64,000 nt of DNA, taken from contig NZ_CP023695.1 in NCBI RefSeq assembly GCF_008704395.1, forward strand, positions 186,001 through 250,000, read 5' to 3'. The position numbers and the translations under genes were made by a program. Shown here piece by piece: positions 43,197-52,568 of the stretch. The first letter of the stretch is position 1; every line of letters begins with the position of its first letter. The notes under the pieces are model-generated. The model was not told the DNA's origin and did no database searches. It worked only from the letters and a program-made list of their open reading frames with translations. The stretch is from Streptomyces alboniger (GTDB taxonomy: Bacteria > Actinomycetota > Actinomycetes > Streptomycetales > Streptomycetaceae).

Positions 43197-43932
43197 CCGG
43201 CCATCGGCCCTGTCCGCTCCCGCACACTGCTGCACAGCCGATTCCACGCGTCGCGCGGGCTGAAGCTCTTCCTGCCCTGCTTCATCGGCCTCGCGACGGC
43301 CTCGTACCTGTACGCCCTCACGGCCGGGGGGGGGCTGGTGTGCACCCGGGCCGCAAGGAGCAGCTGTTCTCCGGAGCCATCCTCGCCGCGGACGCTCTGA
43401 TCGTCGTGGTCGCGCTTGCCTGGCTCTTGCCGGCCTACGACCGCATCAAGCACGGTGAAGTCCGCTTCTTCCGTGGCTTGGTACAGTTCGCGGCGCAGTT
43501 CTCGATGCTGATGGTCATCGTGTCCGCCGACGGCTTCAACAACTCGGTGCTCGAGCGGCACGTCGCCGGGTGGGCCACCGCACTCGTATACGGCGGCGCT
43601 GTCTTCATGGCCGCCATCTTCTTCGTCTGGCGGGAACCTCTCTCCCCCCGACCCCGCCACCACCCACACCGCTACCCAACGGAGTTACCGCAGCTGGATG
43701 GCCCGCACACTGGCGCGACGAGATCCTTCTGAACCGTCACGTACAGGTCGCGGCGAGGACCGCCGTGGCGGCGGGCGGTCTCCTTGCCGTCGCCGGTGGC
43801 TGTGTCGTGGGCATCGCCTGGAACCACTGGACGTCGATGGCACCGTGGCTGGCCTACACGCTCTCCGAAATCACCCTCGTACTGCCCGGACTCGTCATCA
43901 TCACAGCGGTACGGGCCGCTCCCCGATCCTGA
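43197..43932 (+). pseudogene. Disrupted membrane protein gene(s) with a G9 tract
   Basis: LKLFLPCFIGLATASYLYAL is read up to a run of nine G at 43323-43331. After it the frame that stays open is KEQLFSGAILAADALIVVVA, LVQFAAQFSMLMVIVSADGF and ATALVYGGAVFMAAIFFVWR. After a further change near 43660 a third stretch reads RTAVAAGGLLAVAGGCVVGI, SEITLVLPGLVIITAVRAAP and ends at 43932. All are hydrophobic spans, so this is one or two small membrane proteins broken by frameshifts. No acceptable start was found. Sequencing error in the G run is the main alternative. Confidence 0.5.
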
Positions 43933-43982
43933 CTGGCTGTGCGCGTGCCCGTCCGGTAGGCCTCTCGATGCCCGGAACCTCA

Positions 43983-44596
43983 CTTAGAGGTCCTAACAGA
44001 GGCGTTGGACGTGGCGGTGGGTGATCAGGCAGACGGCGAGGCCGAGGAAGGCTTCATGGATGTCGTCGCGTCGTTCCCAGCGGATCCTCAGTCGGCGGAA
44101 GCCGTGTAGCCAGGCGATCGTGTGCTCGACCACGTAGCGGAAGATGCCCAGGCCGCTGCTGTGGTCCTGGCCTCGTACGGCGATGACCGGCCGGATCCCG
44201 CGTTGCCGCAACAGGCGGCGGTACTTGTCGTGGTCGTAGCCGCGGTCGGCAAGGAGTGCGGTCCGGCCGGCGTCTGGGCCGGCCGACGGCACCGGCCACG
44301 GCCGGGACCTTGTCCAGCAGCGGGATCAGCTGGGTGACGTCGTTGCGGCTTCCGCCGGTCAGTGACACCGCGAGCGGGATGGGCTGTCCGTCTGTGAGGA
44401 CAGGGTGCTTGCTGCCCGGCCGCGCACGGTCGACCGGACGGGGACCGCTTTTGGGCCGCGCCGGGCCGCCCGGACATGGGAGGAGTCGATCACCGCCCTC
44501 GACCAGTCCAGCTTCTTCGCCGACCGCAGCTTCTGCAGCAGCACCAGCTGCAACTGGTCCCACACTCCGGCCACGTTCCAGGCCGCCAGGCGCCGC
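43983..44596 (-). mobile_element. IS5/IS427-type element, truncated remnant
   Basis: The left terminal repeat CTTAGAGGTCCTAACAGAGG (43983-44002) resembles that of the complete element at 50916. The transposase C-terminal half reads ALLADRGYDHDKYRRLLRQR, YVVEHTIAWLHGFRRLRIRW and DDIHEAFLGLAVCLITHRH. An upstream frame gives RRLAAWNVAGVWDQLQLVLL. The element loses similarity to the complete copy at about 44596, where an unrelated gene tail begins, so the transposase N-terminus and right end are gone. Confidence 0.85.
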
Positions 44597-44757
44597 GCGG
44601 CGGCCGCGGCAAGCAGATCAGCGTGCCCGTGTCCGGCTTCGGCGTCCCCACGCCCAAGGGCAACGTACTGAAGTGGGACGCCAAGAGGTCGGCCCGGCTC
44701 TTCGCCGACCTGCGGCACGACCGGCCGGTGACGGAGACGGGGAAGAGGACCCGGTAG
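44597..44757 (+). pseudogene. 3' tail of an LCP (LytR-CpsA-Psr) family gene
   Basis: GKQISVPVSGFGVPTPKGNV, LKWDAKRSARLFADLRHDRP and VTETGKRTR then stop. This is the extreme C-terminus of LytR-type proteins that attach wall polymers. The rest of the gene is replaced by the IS remnant. A terminator follows at once, as expected at the end of the original gene. Confidence 0.6.
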
Positions 44758-44792
44758 CGGCGCCCCGGGCGCGCCCGCCGCTACAGAGCGGA

Positions 44793-44822
44793 CGGGGCCT
44801 GAGTGTACGTACTCAGGCCCCG
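44793..44822. terminator. Bidirectional terminator hairpin
   Basis: CGGGGCCTGAGT, six-base loop GTACGT, ACTCAGGCCCCG: a perfect 12-bp stem between the LCP tail and the large secreted protein. Confidence 0.8.
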
Positions 44823-44866
44823 CGACCGGCCAGGGGAGTGGGAGTGGAACCCCCCTGTCGGAACAT

Positions 44867-47800
44867 CTACTTGAGAGTGCGCTCCAGGGCGTTCGCGTAC
44901 AGTCGTGCGCCTCCGATCTTCGGGTGGAACGACGCCATCCCGACCTCCAGCACACCGGTGTTGTCCGCCTTCGACAGACCTGTCTTCACGATGCCGTGCA
45001 CCATCTCCGGGTCACCGCACACTGCCTTGCCTTCGAAGTCGCTGCGGGGGTCCGCAAACACCGCGTTCACTCCGGATGTGGTCACGACGTCTGCCACGGC
45101 GCCCTTCATCTCTTCGTCCAGGGTGTCCGCGACGGTGTTCAGCCACGGGGCTTCCTCGGTGCCTATTCCCGGAATGCACTGTCCTTTCCCGGAAAGGAGC
45201 TGCGGGTAACCCATGAGCACGATTCGTGCGTTCGGTGCCCGCTTGTGTATTTCGTTCAGTGTCTTGGCGATACGTGGACGGATCTCGTCGTGGAGCCACT
45301 TCGGAGCCCAGTCCTTCAGCGGGCCTGTCTCTCCCTCCGCGCCGGCTCCGGTGTCCGGGTTCTTGTTGCCCATCGACGAGTTCTGGCAGAGGCTGACGGT
45401 CTTGAACACACACTGGCTGAACACGTCGGTGAACCGGGCGTCGTTACCACCGATGGACAAGGTGGCCAGGGTGGTGTTGTTGTCGAGGTAACCGGTGTCG
45501 ATTTGCGCGCCTTCACCCAACTTGTCTCTAGTCAGGACGTCGTAATGGCGAGCGCCCGAGCAGGCCACGAGGTGGTAGTCCATCTGCGGGTCGAGGTCGT
45601 CCTCCATTTCGCCGATGGACTTCGTCTGCCCCGGAAGGGCTGCCTGCCGCGACCACGCGAGTTTGGAACGGTGGCAGCTGTTGGTGGCCTTCTCGTTGAG
45701 TTTGTCGTAGTAGTCGCTTTCCGGGTAGAAGTCCTTGCCGCCGGCCTCGGAGGCGCCTTCGCCCGAGGCGTAGGAGTCGCCCATGGCGACGACGGCGTTC
45801 TTCGGCTTGCCGGGAAGGGGCTGGAAAGCGATCGAGCCCCAGGCGATGTCCTCGTCCGCTGTGCCGTCCTTCGTCACGTTCGACAGTTCGACCTGCGGGG
45901 TTCCCGTGAACCGGAACACGCCGAGGCTGACCCACCGGTCCCCGCGCTGCGGCACGAGCCGCTTCGGGCTGGTGGTGTCCGCGTTGCCCACGACATAGGC
46001 GGCCTGCCGGGTATGTGCGCCGGTGTCCGGCAGGTGCACCAGGACCCGCGCCCAGTCGAGCTTGTGACCGAGCGTCCACTGGCCCTTGACCGTCATCCGG
46101 TTGCCGTCGCCGCCGAGGTTGTCCTCGTTGCGGGTGTGGGCGTACCAGAACTGGCCGCCGTGACCGCCGCCGATCGAGTGCAGGTCGGCCTTCGCCTCAT
46201 AGTGCTGGTCCATGTCGGGGTGGAAGGTGAACTCGAACGAGCCCTTCGATTGTGCCTTCCCGCAGTGGGACCACGTCTCCGTGTTGTGGGGGATGGCGGT
46301 GACGACCTCTGTGCCCTTCGGGGCGGCGCACACCGGCGTACCGTTCTTCAGCCGGGTACCGCGGCCCGGCTCGGAGCGCAGGGTCTCGTACTTGATGCTT
46401 TCGTTCCCGCACGTCTGGGCGCAGTCAGCCTTCCACGTTGCGTTCTCCTCAGCCCACCAGAATTGCCGGTAACAGGCTTCGTCCGGGCAGTCGACGGGGC
46501 TGGCCGGGTTGCAGTTGTTCGCCTTGTTGCAGAAGGTGTCCAGCGGCGGGCTCACGCGGGAGCGGTCGGCGACCTTGACCCACCAGGCGGGACGGAAGCC
46601 GGCAGAAGAGAACCCGGATTCGCCCTTCCAGTCCTGACGTCCGTCCGTGCCGTAGGAGAAGCCGGTGTCGATGGACCAGGCGGCCCAGCCCATCACCTTT
46701 TCCTCGTAGGGCCAGTACTGCGGGTGCGCGGCGTCACGGATGTTGTCGCTGTTGAGGCTGACGTCCATGAAGGGGTGGTCCCACGCGCCCTTCTTGTACA
46801 TGGGGTTGGCGGGGTTGTTGTACCAACCAAGGCCCCAGCGACCGCCGTTCTTCGGGTCGGACTTGGCGTTGAAGCCGAGGTTGTAGTTCCAGGCGGCAGT
46901 GAACCAGTTCTCCACGCGGGAAGGGTCGTCGTTGTTGACCGTGATCTTCTGCCCCTCCTTGTGCACCTCGTTCCACTTGTCGGCGAGGATCTTCATGGAG
47001 GCGGCGATGTTGGTCGCGTAGTCGACGGCGATGGCTCTCTGCAGCTTCGGGTCGAGGCTCGTTTCGCCGGTCTTTTCGTGCTCCTTCAGGCGCATGCCGT
47101 CGGTGACCTGCCCGACTCCGTAGCCGCAGTCGGACTTGTCCCAGTTGATGCGCCAGTAACCGAGGAGGGTGTCCTTCACGTTGTGGCCGTAGTAGCCGTC
47201 CACGGCGGCCAACGGGTTGCCCATCTGGCCGGGAATCGCGCCGGACTCCGCCTGCCACAGGTTGGACTCCTGCGCCAGGATGCCGAGCAGGACGTTGGCG
47301 GGGATCCGGCCGCCGCCGTTCAGTTTCGGGAGGGGAAACAGTCCCTGCGGGTCGATCGAGCCGAGCCCTGCCTGGCTGCGGTAGCCGTCCTGGCTGATCC
47401 ACTTGCCGCGCAGCTCGCCGCGGACGGCCATGTCCACGGCCCACTCCACCTGGTTCGGCGTCGGCTGCAGTGCCTGGGCGCTCATGTCGTTGCGGGAGAC
47501 GGAGCACCAGCGGTCGGTGTCACGGGGATCGTGGGAGACGGGCGCGGGCGCGCGCGTCATCGTGCGCGGCCGGGTGGCGCCGGTCAAGGCGGGCGAGAGG
47601 CTGTTCGCGGTGCGCGGCCGCGTCGAGGCAACCCGCTGCTTGAGCTTGTGTCCTGTCGCCGTGGCCGCCGATGTGACGGTGATCGGCGCGTTTTCCGCTG
47701 TCCCGGGGGCCTGCCCGGAGCGGGCGCGCACCCCTGCCTCGGGCTCGTCCGCCTTGTCGAAGCCCTTTCCGGCCGCCCCGATACGGGTCAGTCCGGCGCG

Positions 47801-48871
47801 GACGCCAGGAGTGAGGACGGGGTTGACGGCGAGGCGGCCGTGGGAGGAGACGTCGGTGTCGGCCGGCGCATTGATCTTGGTGATGCCGCTCCCCTCGGTC
47901 TTCACGCCCTTGGCGTCGCCCGTGAGGAAGGCCCGGCCCCGCGCGCCGGACATGAGCTCCAGATCACCCAGGCGGCCAGTGGCGACCGTGCGTGTCTCGC
48001 CGTGGCCGTCGTACATCTTCACCTGCGCCGTCTTCGTGCCCTTGCGGTCCACGAAGCCGATCCGGTCGCCCGTCAGGGGGCGGACGTCGAAGGGGATGCT
48101 GTCGCCCCTGGCGAGCCGGCGGGTCTCGCCCTTCTCATTGATGTGAACGAGATCGCGACCGAGGCCGGCGACCACGCCGTCGTCCACCGGGGCCGCCGAG
48201 GACACCTGCCCCGGCAGCTCGCCCGTCGTGGTGACCGTCTTTCCGGCCGTGCCCACCGTGATCACCTGCGTCTTCACCTGCGACGGGTCGTTCATGTCGC
48301 GGTACTGGGTGAAGGCGGCGGTGTGCGTGGTGGTGTTACAGGCGGGATCGAAGTAGGCGAGGGTGGCGGTGAACGGCAGCTTCGTCACCGCGCCCGTCCT
48401 GGTGTTCACGATCGCCGTGAACGCGCCGCCTTGCATCAGGTCGGGCTTGTTCGTGAAGGCGCGCGGGGCGTACACGGCTGCGATGTGGGAGTCGTCCATG
48501 ACGCACTGGTTACCGATCCACGAATCGGCGGACATCCCCGGCTCCGAGAGGTTCGCGACCACCTTCCAGTCGTACGCCTTCGCCTCGTCGGCGACGAGAA
48601 TCTTGAAGCCCTTCGCGTCCGCCGCGCCGGTGACGGCCCGGTCTTCGCTCTTCTTCCAGTCCTTGCCGAGTTCGCTGTCCGGGCTCGCCACCCGGCTCGA
48701 GCGGGGTTCGCCGGACGGCTCGGGGCCGGCGGGCGCGTCGCGGGATGCCGGCTGCGGGGGTCTGGGTTCGGTGGCGAGTGCCTGTGTCACCAAGGGTCCG
48801 CTCACAACCAGCATGGCCGTTGAAAGGAGCAGCGGTGTCCGCAGACGTTTCGACACACTATGACGGTGCAT
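44867..48871 (-). CDS. Large secreted multidomain protein with SGNH hydrolase domain
   Basis: 1334 residues. A signal peptide (RLRTPLLLSTAMLVVSGPLV, ALA) leads into a region of repeated beta strands (about 60-330, propeller-like). A linker is followed by a transglycosylase-like helical domain with LGILAQESNLWQAESGAIPG (Glu about 530) and CGYGVGQVTDGMRLKE. A Cys-rich part and a golvesin-like beta domain (about 850-980) come next. The C-terminal SGNH hydrolase has VVAMGDSYASGEGASEAG (Ser about 1030), ATLSIGGNDARFTD and MASFHPKIGG (His about 1311). It may cleave cell-wall or surface polysaccharide esters. ATG 48871 with GTGAGG is preferred to ATG 48913. Confidence 0.82.
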   Translation of the reverse strand: MHRHSVSKRLRTPLLLSTAMLVVSGPLVTQALATEPRPPQPASRDAPAGPEPSGEPRSSRVASPDSELGKDWKKSEDRAVTGAADAKGFKILVADEAKAYDWKVVANLSEPGMSADSWIGNQCVMDDSHIAAVYAPRAFTNKPDLMQGGAFTAIVNTRTGAVTKLPFTATLAYFDPACNTTTHTAAFTQYRDMNDPSQVKTQVITVGTAGKTVTTTGELPGQVSSAAPVDDGVVAGLGRDLVHINEKGETRRLARGDSIPFDVRPLTGDRIGFVDRKGTKTAQVKMYDGHGETRTVATGRLGDLELMSGARGRAFLTGDAKGVKTEGSGITKINAPADTDVSSHGRLAVNPVLTPGVRAGLTRIGAAGKGFDKADEPEAGVRARSGQAPGTAENAPITVTSAATATGHKLKQRVASTRPRTANSLSPALTGATRPRTMTRAPAPVSHDPRDTDRWCSVSRNDMSAQALQPTPNQVEWAVDMAVRGELRGKWISQDGYRSQAGLGSIDPQGLFPLPKLNGGGRIPANVLLGILAQESNLWQAESGAIPGQMGNPLAAVDGYYGHNVKDTLLGYWRINWDKSDCGYGVGQVTDGMRLKEHEKTGETSLDPKLQRAIAVDYATNIAASMKILADKWNEVHKEGQKITVNNDDPSRVENWFTAAWNYNLGFNAKSDPKNGGRWGLGWYNNPANPMYKKGAWDHPFMDVSLNSDNIRDAAHPQYWPYEEKVMGWAAWSIDTGFSYGTDGRQDWKGESGFSSAGFRPAWWVKVADRSRVSPPLDTFCNKANNCNPASPVDCPDEACYRQFWWAEENATWKADCAQTCGNESIKYETLRSEPGRGTRLKNGTPVCAAPKGTEVVTAIPHNTETWSHCGKAQSKGSFEFTFHPDMDQHYEAKADLHSIGGGHGGQFWYAHTRNEDNLGGDGNRMTVKGQWTLGHKLDWARVLVHLPDTGAHTRQAAYVVGNADTTSPKRLVPQRGDRWVSLGVFRFTGTPQVELSNVTKDGTADEDIAWGSIAFQPLPGKPKNAVVAMGDSYASGEGASEAGGKDFYPESDYYDKLNEKATNSCHRSKLAWSRQAALPGQTKSIGEMEDDLDPQMDYHLVACSGARHYDVLTRDKLGEGAQIDTGYLDNNTTLATLSIGGNDARFTDVFSQCVFKTVSLCQNSSMGNKNPDTGAGAEGETGPLKDWAPKWLHDEIRPRIAKTLNEIHKRAPNARIVLMGYPQLLSGKGQCIPGIGTEEAPWLNTVADTLDEEMKGAVADVVTTSGVNAVFADPRSDFEGKAVCGDPEMVHGIVKTGLSKADNTGVLEVGMASFHPKIGGARLYANALERTLK

Positions 48872-49083
48872 CAAAGGAAACCTCACGTAGGTGTTGTGTG
48901 TAACAACGCCCATCGCGCGCCGGAAGCAAGCGGTCGGCTCGCGAACCGTGCGTCATGGGGGAACACGGTGGGCGCAACCCGCCCCCCGAAGAGCCGAGGC
49001 TGGTGAAGGGGCGGGGGCTACCCGTGCGGCCTGAGCAGTCGGCCGTTCACTGCTGCTGCGTCAGCGGCGGCCGGACGAGCGTG

Positions 49084-49383
49084 TCACTGATTCGTCTGGG
49101 CGTATTCGCACGCCGTGATCGCGTGAGAATGCCTCACGCCGGTGCTCTCCAGCCCGATCCGGCATGCCTGGTAGGCGATTCCCTTATCTGCCGGGCCGTT
49201 GAAGTGCCCGCCCGTGTAGCAGTAGTCAATCCTCGTGTTGGTGGGTGCGTAGCTCTTGCTTTGCAGGTACCTGACGCAATCGGCTGTCACCGCCGAAGCG
49301 GGAGTTGCTGTCACGACGGAGGTCGCGGCGGCCGCGACGAAAATTCCAACAGAGGCCACTGCACTAGCTATTTTGCCGTTCAT
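49084..49383 (-). CDS. Small secreted four-cysteine protein
   Basis: 99 residues. Signal peptide MNGKIASAVASVGIFVAAAA to ASA, then a mature domain of about 65 residues with Cys in TADCVRYLQSK, IDYCYTGGHF, YQACRIGLES and ITACEYAQTNQ, enough for two disulfides. I do not recognise the family. GAGGGA stands before ATG 49383. Similar small secreted proteins are common in streptomycetes and largely uncharacterised. Confidence 0.75.
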   Translation of the reverse strand: MNGKIASAVASVGIFVAAAATSVVTATPASAVTADCVRYLQSKSYAPTNTRIDYCYTGGHFNGPADKGIAYQACRIGLESTGVRHSHAITACEYAQTNQ

Positions 49384-49545
49384 TGTTCCCTCTCGCTGAC
49401 CTCGGGGTGCGTCATCGAAGTGCGGGTCCGTGCCGTTTTCGACCCGACCTCACTGTTCCAGGCATTCGAAGCCACGATCAATGCCGAGATCATCTACGAT
49501 CGGTGCGCCACGCTCACCGATCAACGACCCCAAGGAGAGCCAACG

Positions 49546-50496
49546 GTGGAACGGCATGAGTTGGAGGCGTTCCTGACGCTGGCCGAGGAACTCCACTTCC
49601 GGCGCACCTCGGAGCGGCTCGGCCTGGCTCAGGGCCGGGTCAGCCAGATCATCCAGAAGCTGGAACGCCGCATCGGGGCGAGGCTGTTCGAGCGCACCAG
49701 CCGCAAGGTGGCTCTGACCCCGGTGGGGGAAAAGCTGCGCGACGACTTGCTGCCCGCCTACCAGCAGGTGCAACGAGCCCTCGCCGATGCCGCGGCCGCC
49801 GCACGGGGGGCGCGCGATGTGCTGAGAGTCGGCTACTCCAGCCCCATGGCGGCCGAGCTCGTCCTCAAGGCCGCCGACAGGCTCACCGCCCGCTGTCCCG
49901 GCTCGGAGGTCCACATCCAGGAGATCCACCTCTCCGACCCCCTGGGGCCGATCCGCAGTGGCCAGGTGCACCTACAGGTCACCCAACTCCCCATCGACGA
50001 ACCCGACCTGGCCGTCGGCCCCGTCCTCATCGCCGAGGACCGCAGGCTCTTGGTCCACCATGCGCACCCGTTCACCCGCTCCACCGCGGTGACTTTGGAA
50101 GACCTGGCTGCCACGACGCTCGTCGGCTTCGCCGCAGCCGCACCCCTGTACTGGCAGGAGTACCACTGCCCGCGGCGGACCCCTTCGGGTCGTCCTGTCC
50201 CGCACGTCGCCGTCGGCAATTGGCATGAGGCACTGGCAATGGTCGGTGCCGGCAAAGGCGTCACCTTTGCCTCAGCGCGAGACGAGCAGTACCACGCCCG
50301 CCCCGACATCGTCTGGTTGCCGTTTCTCCACCTCCCCCGCTTCGAGTACGCCACCATCTGGCCCCGCACCGGCAAAACCTCCCTCATCCAGGCGTTCCTC
50401 CACATCATCAATGAGGAGGCTCCTCGCCTCCCCGTTCACCGAGATGCCCATGGCCGCGCACTTCCGCCCACGGCAGCGTCCGCTCACAGTCAGTGA
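49546..50496 (+). CDS. LysR-family transcriptional regulator
   Basis: 316 residues. VERHELEAFLTLAEELHFRR, RVSQIIQKLERRIGARLFER and TSRKVALTPVGEKLRDDLLP form the winged helix; the ligand domain follows from LRVGYSSPMAAELVLKAADR. GTG 49546 has AAGGAG eight bases upstream. Paralogous to the LysR gene at 5671, sharing about half the N-terminal residues by eye. Its target is unknown: the divergent neighbour is the small secreted protein gene. Confidence 0.92.
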   Translation: MERHELEAFLTLAEELHFRRTSERLGLAQGRVSQIIQKLERRIGARLFERTSRKVALTPVGEKLRDDLLPAYQQVQRALADAAAAARGARDVLRVGYSSPMAAELVLKAADRLTARCPGSEVHIQEIHLSDPLGPIRSGQVHLQVTQLPIDEPDLAVGPVLIAEDRRLLVHHAHPFTRSTAVTLEDLAATTLVGFAAAAPLYWQEYHCPRRTPSGRPVPHVAVGNWHEALAMVGAGKGVTFASARDEQYHARPDIVWLPFLHLPRFEYATIWPRTGKTSLIQAFLHIINEEAPRLPVHRDAHGRALPPTAASAHSQ

Positions 50497-50915
50497 CCAC
50501 CGCACTGAACTGGCCGAATGATGTCGCGTCCGGAAGGCCGTCACCGGGGCCCTCATGCACGCCTGAACGCAGTGCCCCTCCCGGCGCCCGCGCGCCATCG
50601 GGATGCCGCAACTTGCCTGATACACAGGCAAGTTGACCGTGCCTCCCATCGGGTAGCGGTGGCCCGGGTGCGACGACGGGCGGCGTCGGCGTCCACGAAG
50701 AAGGGGTCCGCCTGCTTCTGCTGAGGGCGGCGGCCCCGCTCCCCATGCCCACGAGCACGTGGCCGCGAGCGTCCGAGCCCCGGCGGTGTGCCGTTTGAGT
50801 ACTGCGGCCGGCGGGTTCGGTCACGGATGGCGACGCTCTCCTGACGCATGGCTGAAACCCGCGTCTGAGCAACCCAACAATCTTGTGATTCTCTGGTCAT
50901 GCGCCTCTCCAGGCA
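50497..50915. other. Intergenic stretch with a strong dyad
   Basis: No gene supported. At 50610-50634 AACTTGCCTG, five bases, CAGGCAAGTT is a perfect 10-bp inverted repeat of operator type, without a T run, 114 bases after the LysR stop. It may be a regulatory site of a lost gene replaced by the insertion sequence. Confidence 0.4.
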
Positions 50916-51808
50916 CTTAAAGGTGCTGACAAAGGCGTTGGATGTGGCGGTGGGTGATCAGGCAGACGGCGAGGCTGAGGAAGGCTTCGTGGATGTCGTC
51001 GCGTCGTTCCCAGCGGATGCGCAGGCGTCGGAAGCCGTGGAGCCAGGCGATGGTGCGCTCGACGACGTAGCGGAAGGTGCCCAGGCCGGTGCCGTGTGGT
51101 TCGCCTCTCTTCGCGATCACGGTGCGGATTCCTCGCTGCCAGAGCAGGCGGCGGTACTTGTCGTGGTCGTAGCCGCGGTCGGCCAGCAGCGCGTCGGGGC
51201 GCCGACGCGGTCTGCCGACCTGGCCCGCGACGGCGGGAATCTTGTCGAGCAACGGCTCGAGTTGGGTGACGTCGTTGCGGTTTCCGCCGGTCAGCGACAC
51301 CGCGAGCGGGATGCCCTGTCCGTCGACGACGAGGTGGTGTGTACTGCCCGGCCGTGCGCGGTCGACCGGGCTGGGCCCGCTTTTGGGCCCCGTCGGGCGG
51401 CCCGCACGCGCGAGGAGTCGATCACCGCCCGCTCCCAGTCCAGCTGGTTCTTCGACCGCAGCTCGTTCAGCAGAAACTGGTGGAGCTGGTCCCAGACGCC
51501 GGCCTCGTTCCAGGCCGCAAGGCGCCGCCAGCAGGTCATGCCCGAGCCGAAGCCGAACTCCTGGGGCAGATACTCCCACTGGATGCCGGTGTGCAGAACG
51601 AACAGGATCCCGCACAGAGCCTGCCGGTCCGGCACCCGCGGTCTGCCCTCGACCAGCTTCGGACCCGGCTTCGGCAGCAACGGCTCGACCAGCGACCACA
51701 GTTCATCCGACACGATCCACGACCGCGACTCACGGTTTCCCATACCCAGACCTACGAGACAGCAGGCCGAGAGTCTCATGATCAGCAGCTTTTGTTAGAG
51801 CCTTTTAG
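50916..51808 (-). mobile_element. Complete IS5/IS427-type insertion sequence
   Basis: About 893 bp between imperfect 20-bp inverted repeats: CTTAAAGGTGCTGACAAAGG at 50916 and, on the reverse strand at 51808, CTAAAAGGCTCTAACAAAAG. It encodes one transposase split over two frames on the minus strand. The left and right junctions show no obvious long target duplication. The right end lies in the 3' end of the nucleotidyltransferase gene. Confidence 0.88.
50917..51743 (-). CDS. IS5-family transposase, produced by frameshifting
   Basis: First frame (ATG 51743): MGNRESRSWIVSDELWSLVE, GRPRVPDRQALCGILFVLHT, TCWRRLAAWNEAGVWDQLHQ, WERAVIDSSRVRAARRGPKA (first catalytic Asp in VIDSS). The second frame takes over near 51380-51390 at a CCCAAAAGC run: KSGPSPVDRARPGSTHHLVV, LLADRGYDHDKYRRLLWQRG (second Asp) and RTIAWLHGFRRLRIRWERRD (Glu region), ending at 50917. 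The overlapping frames and A-run are normal for the IS427 group, so this copy is probably active rather than broken. Confidence 0.85.
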
Positions 51809-52382
51809 ACCGTTCTCCCCGCGCGTGGAGGGCCGCCTCCAGACGGGCGATGTCCTCGGCGTCCTTGGTCCGCCGAGGCCGGGAAGGATCCCAGACGGGC
51901 GTCATCCGCTTGATCTCGATCTGGGCCTGCGGACTGACGATCGCGCACTCCAGCCCACCGATACGGCCCGGACCGGCATCGAGCATCCCGTCAGGCCAGG
52001 GGGCACCGGCCCAAGGGCCCCCGGCAACCACCACACTGTCGGCCGCATCCCGGTCCAGGAGCGTAAAGCTGCTCTCCAGCCCGTCCTTGACGAAGTCGAG
52101 CTGCAAGTCGGGCGGCGATCCCGGGACCGGGCTATAGCCGTACCGCAGGACCCCTCCTGCCAGGTCAGCGGCATCATCCGCCCACGCGAACCAGTCGATG
52201 TCCTCATGGTCCCGCGTGATCTCGCCGAGGAAGAAGTCCATGGCCCACCCACCGCGGAGCCACACCGGGATCCCAAGTGCCCCCGTAACCTCCATGGCCT
52301 CCGCGATCAGGCTGAGCTGTTGATCAGCACGTCCCCTATCCACAGCGCGCAGGTTACCCGGCAACGGCTCTGCGTAGCACAT
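51795..52382 (-). CDS. Aminoglycoside-nucleotidyltransferase-like protein, 3' end altered by IS
   Basis: 195 residues. IPVWLRGGWAMDFFLGEITR and DHEDIDWFAWADDA are the signature of ANT(2'')/LnuB-like nucleotidyltransferases (GGWA then D-x-D metal pair), followed by LQLDFVKDGLESSFTLLDRD and ECAIVSPQAQIEIKRMTPVW. Such enzymes adenylylate aminoglycosides or lincosamides, but most chromosomal homologues are untested. The last residues (ERSKRL) and the TAA come from the IS terminal repeat, so the native C-terminus is lost. ATG 52382 is the first start but lacks a ribosome site; GTG 52340 is an alternative. Confidence 0.75.
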   Translation of the reverse strand: MCYAEPLPGNLRAVDRGRADQQLSLIAEAMEVTGALGIPVWLRGGWAMDFFLGEITRDHEDIDWFAWADDAADLAGGVLRYGYSPVPGSPPDLQLDFVKDGLESSFTLLDRDAADSVVVAGGPWAGAPWPDGMLDAGPGRIGGLECAIVSPQAQIEIKRMTPVWDPSRPRRTKDAEDIARLEAALHARGERSKRL

Positions 52383-52568
52383 CAGTTGTCATCCACGGAG
52401 CGGGCGTACGTTGCCTGATACGGCACTAGACAGCACGACGCCCCCGCCAAGAAGGGGCAGGGGCGTCGACAGCAGAGATCAGGCGGTGGGAGTGTCCACG
52501 ACCGCGCGACACGAGTGCTGGGCCCCGGCCGCCCGCAAGATCGAGCATACCGACGAGACGTAACGTGA

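Noticed and set aside
44924..48823. A 1299-codon open frame on the plus strand
   Set aside because: It is antisense to the SGNH multidomain gene. Its composition is Val/Asp/Gly/Arg-rich without motifs, as expected for the mirror frame of a high-GC gene.
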